64,000 nucleotides of DNA from Saprospiraceae bacterium. GTDB taxonomy: Bacteria; Bacteroidota; Bacteroidia; Chitinophagales; Saprospiraceae. Position numbers and translations under genes: made by a program. Positions 9,128-18,308 of this stretch are shown piece after piece (the first letter of the stretch is position 1; every line of letters begins with the position of its first letter). Location of the stretch: positions 1 through 64,000 of the forward strand of contig JANQPA010000004.1 of assembly GCA_028285545.1 (NCBI GenBank), in the 5' to 3' direction. The notes under the pieces were generated by a model. It made no database searches. It worked only from the letters and a program-made list of their open reading frames with translations, and was not told the origin of the DNA.

Positions 9128-9187
9128 GACACTGATCTTCACGGGTTTTGACGGTTTGAACCGTGGAGACCCGTGTAAACCCGTGTC
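9128..9187. terminator. Nested palindrome after the ketosynthase operon
   Basis: Arms CACGGGTTT (9140-9148) and AAACCCGTG (9177-9185) enclose a second palindrome, ACGGTTTGAACCGT (9151-9164). The outer ends GACAC/GTGTC also pair. The right side holds two direct copies of ACCCGTGT. A short A-run follows, with no T-run on the + strand, so a bidirectional stop or a protein-binding site is as likely as a classical terminator. The 9201 gene begins 13 bp later. Confidence 0.55.
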
Positions 9188-9200
9188 AAAAAAAATAAAA

Positions 9201-9923
9201 ATGAAAAATTACGAGGCAGCTATTCAGCAATACATCGATCAAATCAAAGACCAAGAAGAAGTAATCGGCATTCTTATCACTGGATCTTACATCCGTGGAC
9301 AGCCAGACAAACATTCTGATGTAGACATAATAGTTGTTTTACACCCTGACTGTGAATTCAGAGAAAGGGGCAATACCTGGATCGATGGAGTAGAAATTGA
9401 ATATTTCCAAAATCCTCCACAGCAGATTAGAAGTTATTTTATTAAGGAAAAAAATAGCCCCCACACTGCACATATGCTGGTCAACTCTGATCTAAGGTAC
9501 AAAGCCCATCCTGTAATTGATGAACTGATAGAAGAAGCTCGGGTAATTTTAGAAACCCCGCCAGCTCCCATGACTGACTTTCAATTAAAATTTGAAAGAT
9601 ATGGTCTGGATGATTTAGAAAAAGATTTCAAAGACACAATTGACAAGAACGATCCTGTTGCTAAAGAATTAATGAGATTTAAAATCATCAATAAGTGCAT
9701 CGATGTTTTAATGAAGGTTAATCAAGAAAGAAGATTTAAAATCAAAGGACTCGGACAACAGATTGAAGCCATAGATCCTCCATTTTTTCAACTATTTCAA
9801 AACGCCATTTTGAATAAAGAAAAAGATGAAAGTTTGTTTAATTTAATTCGATACACAGAACAGCTTATTGGAGGAAAACGAAGTACTGAATGGGTGCTTA
9901 GGAGTAAGTTGGATTTGGTATAA
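9201..9923 (+). CDS. MNT-type nucleotidyltransferase domain protein
   Basis: 240 residues from ATG 9201; an open frame extends upstream to a TTG at 9156, but that stretch is the palindrome, so 9201 is preferred. The catalytic signature of the polymerase-beta-like nucleotidyltransferases is present: GSYIRGQPDKHSDVDIIVV, with GS and the D-x-D pair, then a third acidic position in GVEIEYF. The C-terminal half is helical. Relatives modify small molecules such as aminoglycosides or act as toxin/antitoxin partners; no HEPN partner is next to it. A scrap of a second copy (the KIKGLGQQIEA region) survives at 17443-17482. Confidence 0.78.
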   Translation: MKNYEAAIQQYIDQIKDQEEVIGILITGSYIRGQPDKHSDVDIIVVLHPDCEFRERGNTWIDGVEIEYFQNPPQQIRSYFIKEKNSPHTAHMLVNSDLRYKAHPVIDELIEEARVILETPPAPMTDFQLKFERYGLDDLEKDFKDTIDKNDPVAKELMRFKIINKCIDVLMKVNQERRFKIKGLGQQIEAIDPPFFQLFQNAILNKEKDESLFNLIRYTEQLIGGKRSTEWVLRSKLDLV

Positions 9924-10199
9924 TCAAGGTCTGGGTCGACTTAACTATTATTAGGGATTTTGACGAAATTCCTTAGTTTTGAGTAAGGGTAGTTTTGAGC
10001 AACACGAGTCAAAATAGTCCTTAGTAAAAAATTTGAGGATATAGCTGTACATCTGCAACTTTATAGCAGGTAGATGGAGGTTCCATCCAAACAAGTAAAA
10101 AAAGGCAATAAATGCTAAAAAGAAAAACCGAAATCTATTGTACTTTTTTGCTTTGATAAATAATTCTTGAACAAATTAATGAATTGAAAATAGTCAACA
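9924..10199. other. Intergenic region before the TPR-LuxR gene
   Basis: 276 bp with no open frame of note. It must carry the promoter for the regulator at 10200, but no convincing -33/-7 pair or operator could be singled out. No strong hairpin was seen. Confidence 0.5.
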
Positions 10200-12200
10200 A
10201 TGGAACAGTTCGACCAACTTTCCATCTTACAACAGAAGGGTCTCTTATTCTGCATCCTGATGAAAGAGGAAATTGACCTTTTTCATCTGGCAGATTTGGT
10301 TGGGTCGCACGAAGCGGTAGATGAGCTATTAAAACTACCTTACATTAAAACTGACCAGAAAACCATTTGGTTAGAATCAACTACTAAAGATATCGTTCAT
10401 AGAAAATTTAAATGGTCGGAAAAAGTAAAGGCTGCTGAAAAACTGGCCAATTATTTTCACAACAAAACCATTCGGGCCGAAACCAAAGGCGACCTGTGGC
10501 AAATGGCAGGAAAAAAAGAAAATGCCTGTCGGGCATATATGGAAGCGATTGGGCAATATAAAAAAGAGCAATCTGTCAAGGCTTCCATCAGAGTAGGAGA
10601 AAAAATAATAAAACTAGATACCATTTCTTCAGAAGACGAAATTATCGTTCTCGATCAACTTATCGAATGTTATGAATGTTGCGGTCAAGTGCATGATGTC
10701 ATCGAAGCCAGGAAAAAACTATTGGATAATCAGGATATTAAAGATGTACCCCTAAAACGGGCTAAAATTTGGCGAGCTTTGGCTATTGATTATGGGAAAC
10801 AAGGCAGTTGGATTTATTATAAAAAATACAGAGAAAAAGCTGCTGGTATTTTCAGGGAATCAGGAAAACATGAAGATGCTGCCATCGAGTTTCTTGCACT
10901 CACGAATCGAGCAATTGACGAAATCGACCTTATTGTCGGATTGCAATGGGCTAATGAAGCCTTACAGGATGCTGATAGTTCTGAGAAAAAGGAGCTTATA
11001 ACTAAAGCAAAATCCATCAAGGCATACTTAATGGCAATGAATGGAAATACCGATCCTGCCCACAAACTCGCGGAAGAAGCTCTGGAACTTGCTTTAAAAA
11101 ACAATCTGCTCGAAGCAGCTGCCTATGCTTACCGGAAACTGGCGGGCACCTATGAATATGCTTCTGATTATTCCAATGCAAAGGAGATTTATACGGAGGC
11201 TACAGGCTTTTGTGAAGCGCAGAATTTGGATAAAGGTGTGCAACTTTGTTTTAGCTGTCTGTCATGGGTTTTGTTCCGTATGGGCGAATGGAAAAAAGCC
11301 ATCAAAGTATCCAGAGATTTAATAAAAGCCCAGACCACAAATAATCCTTCCAAAACAACAGCCCATTGTGTCATAGCCTATATTGAAGCATTAAGGGGAA
11401 AAATACGATCTGCAGATAAACATACGCGTGAGGGCATCCTCCTTGCACAGAAAGAGCATTTTTTACTCTTGTATCACATGTTGCAGGTACCAATGGCAAA
11501 GATTTTTGAATTAAAGGGAGAAAAGGAAAGAGCTAAAGAGTGGTATGAAAAAATTGTAGATGAATGGCACCTGACCCAGGAAAAACACGATGTGTTGTTA
11601 AGTCTTATGGATGCCTCTGTTTTTTTCCTCGAACATAAAAATAAAGAGGCTATCCGAAAATGCCTGAATATATTTTCGAAAATCTGTAAAGTAACCGGAA
11701 ACAATGAAGCTCTGGGAAGTATGGCATTTGGGTTGGGGATAAATGCTATGTTGAATCAACAGGCCCAAATCGCTTTGGAGCATTTTATTGAAGCCCGCAA
11801 ATATTTAACCCCCCTCCAAATTCCTTACCAACTCATACTTGTTGATTTTGAGATGGGAAAATGCTTGCTCTCCCAAAACAAACTCGATAAGGCAAAAGAC
11901 TTGTTGCAAGAGCTTCAAGTCCAAACTAAGAAATTCGGACTGGCCCCACTATCCTCAAAAATCACTTCAATTATCAATGACATATCTTTGGAACAAAAAC
12001 CTGGAGAAGCCATCCTCACAGGCAGGCAGTTAGATGTACTGAAACTACTCTCCAAAGGTATGTCTAATAAAGAAATTGCCTCTGAACTGTATCTTAGTAC
12101 TCGCACAGTGGATATGCACGTCCGGAATCTTTTTGATCGGCTTGGGTGCAACACAAGATGGGATGCGGTTGAAAAAGCAAAGTCCTTGGAACTTATCTAA
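10200..12200 (+). CDS. TPR-rich LuxR-type transcription regulator
   Basis: 666 residues. Residues ~1-590 are helical and repetitive, in the manner of tetratricopeptide/MalT-like superhelices (for example SNAKEIYTEATGF, SALEHFIEARKY-like repeats). The last ~60 residues are a LuxR/GerE helix-turn-helix: LTGRQLDVLKLLSKGMSN, then KEIASELYLSTRTVDMHV and LFDRLGCNTRWDA. No Walker A motif is seen, so the STAND ATPase of MalT-type regulators is absent. It sits directly before a permease/methyltransferase/hydrolase operon, and direct repeats start at its stop codon, so it is a good candidate regulator of that operon. Confidence 0.85.
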   Translation: MEQFDQLSILQQKGLLFCILMKEEIDLFHLADLVGSHEAVDELLKLPYIKTDQKTIWLESTTKDIVHRKFKWSEKVKAAEKLANYFHNKTIRAETKGDLWQMAGKKENACRAYMEAIGQYKKEQSVKASIRVGEKIIKLDTISSEDEIIVLDQLIECYECCGQVHDVIEARKKLLDNQDIKDVPLKRAKIWRALAIDYGKQGSWIYYKKYREKAAGIFRESGKHEDAAIEFLALTNRAIDEIDLIVGLQWANEALQDADSSEKKELITKAKSIKAYLMAMNGNTDPAHKLAEEALELALKNNLLEAAAYAYRKLAGTYEYASDYSNAKEIYTEATGFCEAQNLDKGVQLCFSCLSWVLFRMGEWKKAIKVSRDLIKAQTTNNPSKTTAHCVIAYIEALRGKIRSADKHTREGILLAQKEHFLLLYHMLQVPMAKIFELKGEKERAKEWYEKIVDEWHLTQEKHDVLLSLMDASVFFLEHKNKEAIRKCLNIFSKICKVTGNNEALGSMAFGLGINAMLNQQAQIALEHFIEARKYLTPLQIPYQLILVDFEMGKCLLSQNKLDKAKDLLQELQVQTKKFGLAPLSSKITSIINDISLEQKPGEAILTGRQLDVLKLLSKGMSNKEIASELYLSTRTVDMHVRNLFDRLGCNTRWDAVEKAKSLELI

Positions 12201-12233
12201 TACGGTAATATTTCTTCCCCGATACGGTAATAT
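12200..12233 (+). promoter_or_regulatory. Direct-repeat operator candidate
   Basis: The 12-mer ATACGGTAATAT occurs twice, at 12200-12211 and 12222-12233, 22 bp apart start to start (about two helical turns). The second copy also forms the near-palindrome ACGGTAATATACCCGT. The pair fills the short gap between the LuxR-type gene and the permease gene at 12268, a natural place for that regulator to bind. Confidence 0.5.
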
Positions 12234-12267
12234 ACCCGTTGTACTACACATATGACATGGTCGAATT

Positions 12268-13683
12268 TTGTCCCAACAAAAAAATCAAAATACCGTGTCT
12301 CAAAAAAATCAATTATCAAGAACCTTGGGTACGCAGCATGTAGCGGTGGCAGGAATTTCCATTGTAGTAGCAGCCAGTACATTGGTCAGCGACTTTCAGG
12401 GCTACATCGGCATCGGTGCCGGTTTTATACTTTCCTTATTCATCGGTTTCATTGTAAACCTCCTGCTTGGTATTAGCGCAGGCAAACTGGCCGCTGCCTA
12501 TCCCAAGGCTGGAACAATTTATAATTATGCCAAATCCCTTTTTGGTAGAAAATGGGGGGCTTACCTGGGATTGTTCCTGGGTCTGACTTTTTACCTCACG
12601 ATGAGCTTTGCCATTTCGGGAGAAACACTGGCAGGTGCTTATGCACTCAAATCCTTAACCGGTTGGGAAGTAAATGAGTTTTATTTTGTCTTCTTGCTTT
12701 TTGTGTTGGCACTCATCCCCAATATGTTCAATTTTAAAACCACTTCATGGATAGCAGGGATTTTACTTGTAGGCATGATGCTAATCCGTTGGGCTTTCGG
12801 AATTACCGGATTATTCAGTTGGAGTGAAGCCGGACAATGGTCCTGGGAAAATTTTGCTTCAGGTGATTTAACATTTCTAGGTAAAAACGGACTGATCAGT
12901 GAAGGTTTGGCTCTTGCCATCTGGGGCTTTATTGGCATTGAGTTTTGTGGTACACTGGCGGAAGAAGTGAAGCAGCCCAACCAGACTATTCCAAAAGGTA
13001 TATTCATTGCCTTGGTCATCATTTTACTTACTTCTCTGATCATGGGCACAGGTGTGGCTGGCTTTATGCCAAGAACTGAATGGCAGGCATTGATTCAGTC
13101 TGACCTCGGCTGCAACGGAGAATGCCCCCAACTGGCTATTGGTCAGATTATGATGAACAACACGGGCTTCGTGCTAATGGCTTTAGGCTCAGTGCTGGCT
13201 ACGCTGAGTTCGCTTATCCTCGTATTGGCAGCTATGCCACGTATGTTATATGCCATGACTCGTGATGAAGGCCCCGACTACGGTTTAGCCACTCGCATAA
13301 AACAACTGCATCCCAAAACAGGCACACCCATCAATGCCATTTTACTGACATCTTGCCTGTACCTTATTCCTCCTATGCTGGGAGAAAAAGTGACCGACTG
13401 GATTTTCTCAGCCGCCTATATCTGGTTGCTTATTTATTCGGTTTATCATGTATTACGTGGTGTAGATGCCATTAGAAAAAATGAAGCCAAGACTGTGCTT
13501 TGGGTCCCTGCTCTGGGATTGGTTGGCACCATCGTCTCCATTTACTTCGCCTTTTATGGTGGACATCAATTTTACGGCATACGGGCATTATGGATATTGG
13601 GCATTGCTGCATTGGTAGCGGCAAGCCTGAAAGGGAAAATAAAGACGGTTTCAAAAGTCATTTTTGAAAATGTAAAGAAATAA
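12268..13683 (+). CDS. APC superfamily amino acid permease
   Basis: 471 residues and about 12 membrane helices. The N-terminal helix region (GTQHVAVAGISIVVAASTLV) and the GKLAAAYPKAGTIYNYAK segment, with the P-x-(A/S)-G pattern of APC carriers, point to an amino acid/polyamine transporter. The start is uncertain: TTG at 12268 and GTG at 12295 are both possible, and the difference is a short hydrophilic tail (SQQKNQNTV). It is first in a likely operon with a methyltransferase (29 bp on) and an alpha/beta hydrolase. The substrate is not deducible. Confidence 0.85.
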   Translation: MSQQKNQNTVSQKNQLSRTLGTQHVAVAGISIVVAASTLVSDFQGYIGIGAGFILSLFIGFIVNLLLGISAGKLAAAYPKAGTIYNYAKSLFGRKWGAYLGLFLGLTFYLTMSFAISGETLAGAYALKSLTGWEVNEFYFVFLLFVLALIPNMFNFKTTSWIAGILLVGMMLIRWAFGITGLFSWSEAGQWSWENFASGDLTFLGKNGLISEGLALAIWGFIGIEFCGTLAEEVKQPNQTIPKGIFIALVIILLTSLIMGTGVAGFMPRTEWQALIQSDLGCNGECPQLAIGQIMMNNTGFVLMALGSVLATLSSLILVLAAMPRMLYAMTRDEGPDYGLATRIKQLHPKTGTPINAILLTSCLYLIPPMLGEKVTDWIFSAAYIWLLIYSVYHVLRGVDAIRKNEAKTVLWVPALGLVGTIVSIYFAFYGGHQFYGIRALWILGIAALVAASLKGKIKTVSKVIFENVKK

Positions 13684-13711
13684 AATTTTGCCAAAAAATA
13701 AATCAAAAATC

Positions 13712-14785
13712 ATGTGTGTAATTTGTGAATTTAACCAGGCAAAAGCGGAAGGCTTTGCCAACAATTTATTAGAGATATACAATCACGGGGCTTTGTCATT
13801 GATGATTTCCATTGGCCACCGAACTGGTTTGTTCGATACCATGCAAAGCATGAAAGCTGCCAGTAGTGAAGAAATTGCGGGAGCTTCGGGACTTAACGAA
13901 CGTTATGTAAGAGAATGGCTCAACACCATGACGGTAGGAGGCATCATCGAAATAGACGAAAAATCTGAATGCTACAGCTTACCGGCTGAACATGCTGCCT
14001 TCCTCACTCGTTCTAATCCTGCCGATAACATGGCGGTCTTTGCCCAATACATTCCCGAACTGGCCCAGGTGGAAGACAACATCATTGACTGTTTTAAAAA
14101 TGGTGGTGGAGTAAAATACGAGGAGTACCACCGTTTTCATGAAGTAATGGCAGAAGACAGTGGGCAGTCAGTCTTGTCCTCTTTGATTCAAAGCATTCTG
14201 CCATTGGTCCCAGGTATTATCCAAAAACTGGAACAAGGGATTGATGTGCTAGACGTCGGCTGCGGTAGTGGCAAAGCACTCAACCTTATGGCAGAAACTT
14301 TTCCAAACAGTAGCTTCACTGGCTATGACCTTTGTGCAGAACCAATAGAAGTCGCCAATCGGGAGGCAATGGAAAAAGGATTGACTAATATAAGCTTTGA
14401 ACAATTCGACCTCACTCATGCCAAAGCTGCCCGCAGCTTCGATTTCATCACAGCTTTCGACGCCATACACGACCAAGCACACCCCGATAAGGTCTTGCGC
14501 TTTATCCATGATTCACTCAGTACTCATGGTACTTTCCTAATGCAGGATATCGATGCTTCTGAAAATGTAAGAAACAATATGGAACATCCCTTAGGGCCTC
14601 TTTTGTATACCGTATCCACTATGCATTGTATGACAGTCTCTCTAGCGCAAGGCGGTATGGGATTAGGCACAATGTGGGGTACAGAAAAGGCACAACGTAT
14701 GCTTAAAGAGGCAGGCTTCCGTAAGGTCATTGAAAACAGGCTGGAGCATGATCCGCAAAATTGCTATTTCGTGGTTTACAACTAA
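13712..14785 (+). CDS. SAM-dependent methyltransferase with N-terminal winged helix
   Basis: 357 residues from ATG 13712; a TTG at 13688 would add eight residues but is less likely. The first ~90 residues form a winged-helix dimerisation-like module (TGLFDTMQSMKAASSEEIAG, LNERYVREWLNTM). The class I Rossmann fold follows: DVLDVGCGSGKALNL binds SAM, then TGYDLC and FDFITAFDAIHDQ. The layout matches small-molecule or regulator-type O-/C-methyltransferases of the S25-like group. It lies between a permease and a secreted hydrolase, suggesting uptake and modification of one compound. The substrate is unknown. Confidence 0.85.
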   Translation: MCVICEFNQAKAEGFANNLLEIYNHGALSLMISIGHRTGLFDTMQSMKAASSEEIAGASGLNERYVREWLNTMTVGGIIEIDEKSECYSLPAEHAAFLTRSNPADNMAVFAQYIPELAQVEDNIIDCFKNGGGVKYEEYHRFHEVMAEDSGQSVLSSLIQSILPLVPGIIQKLEQGIDVLDVGCGSGKALNLMAETFPNSSFTGYDLCAEPIEVANREAMEKGLTNISFEQFDLTHAKAARSFDFITAFDAIHDQAHPDKVLRFIHDSLSTHGTFLMQDIDASENVRNNMEHPLGPLLYTVSTMHCMTVSLAQGGMGLGTMWGTEKAQRMLKEAGFRKVIENRLEHDPQNCYFVVYN

Positions 14786-14823
14786 AAAAAGATTGGATTT
14801 AAAAAAATAATAAAACAATAATT

Positions 14824-15711
14824 ATGAACCTTTTACAATCAATTTCGACAATTATTTTTGCCTTGTTCTTACTTCCTCTTTCGGGCAAATCACAGCTTTA
14901 TTTTAGTTCAAACGGAATCGAAATCCATTACAACATCAGTGGCAAAGGTGAGCCTGTAGTGCTCCTTCACGGCTTTACTGAGAATATACAAGTTGCATGG
15001 GAGCAACCGATTGCTGACAAAACCGATTACACAACTTTGCAAAGACTTACCCAAGATTTCCAAGTCATTGCCATTGATGTTCGGGGACATGGTCGCAGCG
15101 GCAAACCTATTGGACAAAACTATTATGGAACAGCAACGGTAAAAGATGTTGTCAATCTATTGGACTATTTAGGTATCGAACAAGCACATCTGGTCGGCTA
15201 CTCAATGGGAGCGATCATTGCCAGTAATTTTTTAGCCGAACATGAAAGCCGGGTGAAGAGCATCACCATGATTGGAGCGGTACCCGTAGGGAAAGAGGTT
15301 TACCAAAATAGTCCTGCCCTTCAGCTCGTCAACCTGGAAACGACCGATTGTCTATACAGCGATTGTGGTATCAATCCTTTGATTGATTTTGTTTTGCCTG
15401 GAGAGCAGTCCCACGAAATGCTGGATGCCATCAGTCATGAATTATTGAGTGGCCAAAATCGAGTTGCACTTGCTTCTTGTTTGCTCGGTTTTATTGACCT
15501 GCTTCAAATGGATATTGAAAGAATCAAAAACAACCAAAAGCCTATATACATCATTATGGGACAATATGACCCTTTTCATAAATTTTTATTGCCTTTTAAA
15601 GAACTATCCAACACAACGATCGAAGTAATTGAGGGAGCAACTCATATTGATGTCATGAGCAAGCAAGAAATGATTGACAGTGTTTCCGCATTTTTGAAAT
15701 CCGGGGCCTGA
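14824..15711 (+). CDS. Secreted alpha/beta hydrolase
   Basis: 295 residues with a signal peptide (about 1-23, ending SGKSQ). The alpha/beta-hydrolase fold is clear: PVVLLHGFTE (oxyanion region), VIAIDVRGHGRSGKP, nucleophile elbow HLVGYSMGA with Ser127, acid residue in IMGQYDPF and the final His in EGATHIDV. Family members are esterases, lactonases or peptidases; none is singled out. It is the last gene of the permease/methyltransferase/hydrolase run (38-bp gap), and a periplasmic step before import would fit. Confidence 0.87.
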   Translation: MNLLQSISTIIFALFLLPLSGKSQLYFSSNGIEIHYNISGKGEPVVLLHGFTENIQVAWEQPIADKTDYTTLQRLTQDFQVIAIDVRGHGRSGKPIGQNYYGTATVKDVVNLLDYLGIEQAHLVGYSMGAIIASNFLAEHESRVKSITMIGAVPVGKEVYQNSPALQLVNLETTDCLYSDCGINPLIDFVLPGEQSHEMLDAISHELLSGQNRVALASCLLGFIDLLQMDIERIKNNQKPIYIIMGQYDPFHKFLLPFKELSNTTIEVIEGATHIDVMSKQEMIDSVSAFLKSGA

Positions 15712-15764
15712 GAAATCGAAGGGATGGCTATGAAAAATGTTCCAACTTCTAAAAACAATTATCA

Positions 15765-16943
15765 ATGAATCAAAAGATAAGCACTCGAAATCGAATAGTA
15801 TCAATAGACATTATTCGTGGTTTGGTCATGTTGCTCATGCTATTGGATCACACCAGGATGTTCTTCAATCGGGATGCTTTCCTTTTTGAACCCACAGACC
15901 TGGAACAAACCAATCTTGCGCTATTTTTTACCCGATGGATTACTCATTTTTGCGCACCTGTATTTATTTTACTAGCAGGTATATCGGCTAGATTATTAAG
16001 CCAAAATCTTTCTACAAAAGAACTATCCATTTGGCTATTGAAAAGAGGGTTTTGGTTGATTGTATTAGAATTGACCTTTATCAAATTTGCCTGGCTGTTT
16101 CGATTTGATTTCCAAAACCTGGACCTCATGGTAATTTGGGGGATTGGAGCTTCCATGATTTTTCTAAGCGGTTTAATTTGGCTTTCCAAGCGATTAATCT
16201 TGGGGATATCACTTCTAATCATTTTGAGTCACAATCTTCTTGATGGATGGACAGCCACAAGCCCGGCATTGAATTCAATTTGGAGGGTCTTACATGTGAT
16301 GGGTTTCTTGGAAACCGACTCTATCAATGTATATGTTTCCTACCCTTTAATACCGATGATGGGCTTGATTGCTCTGGGTTTTGTGCTAGGTGGGCTTTAT
16401 CAAGTGAGTGGCCGGGTAAGAAAAAAGGTGTTATTAATAAGCGGGATTTCAATGATCACTTTATTCGCAGTCTTGAGAATTACCAATTGGTATGGCGATC
16501 CTCGTCCATACGAATGGATTCACCAATGGGATATCACTTTGATGAGTTTTTTCAATACTACAAAATATCCGCATTCCCTACTTTTCATTTTAATGACTAT
16601 AGGTCCCACATTCTTATTGATGTTTTTTTTAGAGGATAAGAAATTAAGAGGGATGAACATATTTTCTGCTTATGGGAAAGTACCATTATTCTTTTACCTC
16701 ATTCATATTTTCATTGTCCATTTATTGGCAATGGGACTTGCCTCAATTACTGGATTTGGCGCACATAATATGATAATTGACTTTTGGGTAACCTATCAAC
16801 CTGAACTGAAGGGATATGGAGTGCCTCTTTTTTGGACGTATATAATCACAATAGGAATAGCCATCGTATTGTATCCAGTGGTAAAAAACTACCGACAATT
16901 TAAACTTAAGCACCCTAAATGGTGGTGGCTAAGATATTTATAA
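15765..16943 (+). CDS. DUF1624/heparan-alpha-glucosaminide acetyltransferase-like membrane protein
   Basis: 392 residues with about 10-11 membrane helices. The opening RIVSIDIIRGLVMLLMLLDH followed by FAPVF-like (HFCAPVFILLAGISA) is the hallmark of DUF1624/DUF5009 proteins, membrane-bound acyltransferases related to HGSNAT that move acetyl groups across the membrane onto sugars. The His in LLDHTRMF is in the expected early position. It starts 53 bp after the hydrolase and is followed by an SRPBCC-like gene 18 bp later, so both may be part of the same transcript. Confidence 0.83.
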   Translation: MNQKISTRNRIVSIDIIRGLVMLLMLLDHTRMFFNRDAFLFEPTDLEQTNLALFFTRWITHFCAPVFILLAGISARLLSQNLSTKELSIWLLKRGFWLIVLELTFIKFAWLFRFDFQNLDLMVIWGIGASMIFLSGLIWLSKRLILGISLLIILSHNLLDGWTATSPALNSIWRVLHVMGFLETDSINVYVSYPLIPMMGLIALGFVLGGLYQVSGRVRKKVLLISGISMITLFAVLRITNWYGDPRPYEWIHQWDITLMSFFNTTKYPHSLLFILMTIGPTFLLMFFLEDKKLRGMNIFSAYGKVPLFFYLIHIFIVHLLAMGLASITGFGAHNMIIDFWVTYQPELKGYGVPLFWTYIITIGIAIVLYPVVKNYRQFKLKHPKWWWLRYL

Positions 16944-16961
16944 CAAAAAATTTTAATTCTT

Positions 16962-17441
16962 ATGGAATTTCAAGGAATTCAAAAAACATTTACTTATACC
17001 CAGATCAATAATGGGTCCATTGATGAGGTCTTTTCATTGCTATGTCCGGTAAGAGAAAAAGACTGGATAGATGGATGGGACTATCGGATGATACACTCAA
17101 AATCAGGGCTCATCGAAAAAGATTGCGTATTTACCACACCTCATCATGGTGATCAAGATACGGTATGGCAAGTCACTCAATATGACCCAAAAAAGTGCAG
17201 GCTTGAATTTGTTCGGGTCACTCCAAGTGAAAATATTGTTAGAATTAACATCCATTTGGAATCTATTGACCCAGAAAAAACCAGGGCATTTATTTGCTAT
17301 AAGTACACAGCACTAAACGAAGAGCAAAATATGGTCCTGGTAAATCAGATGGGGAAATCATTCAATCAATCAATGAATATTTGGGAATCGTCCATTAATC
17401 ATTATTTGAAACATCGAGAAAAACTGATTTTAGAAAAATAA
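16962..17441 (+). CDS. SRPBCC (START-like) fold protein
   Basis: 159 residues, soluble. The pattern of an N-terminal strand and helix (SIDEVFSLLCPVREKDWIDG), then a long series of beta-strands (CVFTTPHHGDQDTVWQVTQY, KCRLEFVRVTP) and a C-terminal amphipathic helix is that of the polyketide-cyclase/lipid-binding SRPBCC superfamily. Such proteins hold a hydrophobic ligand; no catalytic residue can be named. It lies 18 bp downstream of the DUF1624-like gene. Directly after its stop codon is a scrap of a nucleotidyltransferase gene. Confidence 0.65.
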   Translation: MEFQGIQKTFTYTQINNGSIDEVFSLLCPVREKDWIDGWDYRMIHSKSGLIEKDCVFTTPHHGDQDTVWQVTQYDPKKCRLEFVRVTPSENIVRINIHLESIDPEKTRAFICYKYTALNEEQNMVLVNQMGKSFNQSMNIWESSINHYLKHREKLILEK

Positions 17442-17442
17442 A

Positions 17443-17482
17443 ATTAAAGGGAGTAGGACAACAGATTGAAGCTGATCCTATT
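17443..17482 (+). pseudogene. Scrap of a second MNT nucleotidyltransferase gene
   Basis: Read in frame, this stretch gives KLKGVGQQIEADP, which matches KIKGLGQQIEAIDP of the intact gene at 9201-9923. At the nucleotide level the shared core is GGACAACAGATTGAAGC (with close flanks). Nothing on either side matches, so it is a short relic whose remainder was lost. It abuts the left end of the repeat element at 17471. Confidence 0.6.
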
Positions 17483-17684
17483 AAGCCCCTCTGGGGCACA
17501 TAATAATGCATGAATCTATGCCCAGGGCTTTTAGCCTAGGGCAAATATTATGTTTGCCTTCTAGGCAAATGAATTATCATTTGGCTATTCTAATTTAGCT
17601 CGTGATTCCCATGATTCATACTATTTTTCGATAAGAACTTTGAAAATACACTTGGCTAAATGGAACTTTTTTTTGCATAGCAAG
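17471..17684 (+). repeat. Dispersed intergenic repeat, copy 1
   Basis: About 214 bp, matched over its length by copy 2 at 19115-19327 with scattered differences. It contains compact hairpins: TGCCCAGGGC/GCCTAGGGCA around TTTTA, and TTTGCC/GGCAAA. There is no open frame. Both copies end in a T-run followed by TTTGCATA, just before a gene start region. It looks like a structured non-autonomous repeat; whether it is mobile is not known. Confidence 0.85.
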
Positions 17685-17724
17685 ATTTTCTCAATAAAAA
17701 AAACAAATAATAATTTAGTAGAAA

Positions 17725-18300
17725 ATGAAAGAAATTAAATATGCTGATAAAACAGATCATTGGGAAAATTGGTGGCATGGATATTATTATGGAGCATTCT
17801 ACATTTTTCCTCCAGAAGAAGTGATGAAAGAAGTTGATGCATTAAGAGAAAAATATGACCCTAAATCAGCAGGTTTTTGCAGAGCACATATAAGTTTGAG
17901 TGAACCTCTCAATAAGAAGATATCAGCTTCGGATGTAGAATCTTTGAGGAATGATTTAAGTTCAATGAATCCGTTTGAAATAAAGTACGGGCCTTTAAGA
18001 ACTCATCCTCCATATCCCGGTGTCACTTATACAATTACACCAGAAAACGAATTTGAAAGGCTACGAAAAGTTATTCATGAGAATAAATTATTTCAAGGTG
18101 TTGAATTGAAAAGGTCAAAAATCGTTCCCCACATGACAATAGCAGAATTTATTACAATGGAACAAACAAACGAATTATTTGATGAATTGAAAGGAGAGGT
18201 GAAGTCTGGTAAATTCTTGTGCAAAGAAATAGTTTTAGCTGTACCAAATAATGACATGTATTTCAATCCTATAATTTCCATTCCAATAGGAAAGGGTTAG
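17725..18300 (+). CDS. 2'-5' RNA ligase family protein (2H phosphoesterase)
   Basis: 191 residues with both His signatures of the 2H phosphoesterase superfamily: H55-I-S57 (RAHISLSEP) and H136-M-T138 (VPHMTIAEF), 81 residues apart as expected. The family acts on 2',3'-cyclic phosphates or 2'-5' linkages in RNA and nucleotides. The N-terminus is unusually aromatic (HWENWWHGYYYG). It is coupled to an isochorismatase-like gene 8 bp downstream. The pair is bracketed by the two copies of the dispersed repeat, which may mark an inserted block. Confidence 0.85.
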   Translation: MKEIKYADKTDHWENWWHGYYYGAFYIFPPEEVMKEVDALREKYDPKSAGFCRAHISLSEPLNKKISASDVESLRNDLSSMNPFEIKYGPLRTHPPYPGVTYTITPENEFERLRKVIHENKLFQGVELKRSKIVPHMTIAEFITMEQTNELFDELKGEVKSGKFLCKEIVLAVPNNDMYFNPIISIPIGKG

Positions 18301-18308
18301 AAGAAAAT

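Noticed and set aside
12252-12476. 74-codon frame with ATG near the permease start
   Set aside because: Runs into the permease in another frame and gives no membrane pattern; the permease frame keeps conserved APC motifs from its first helix.
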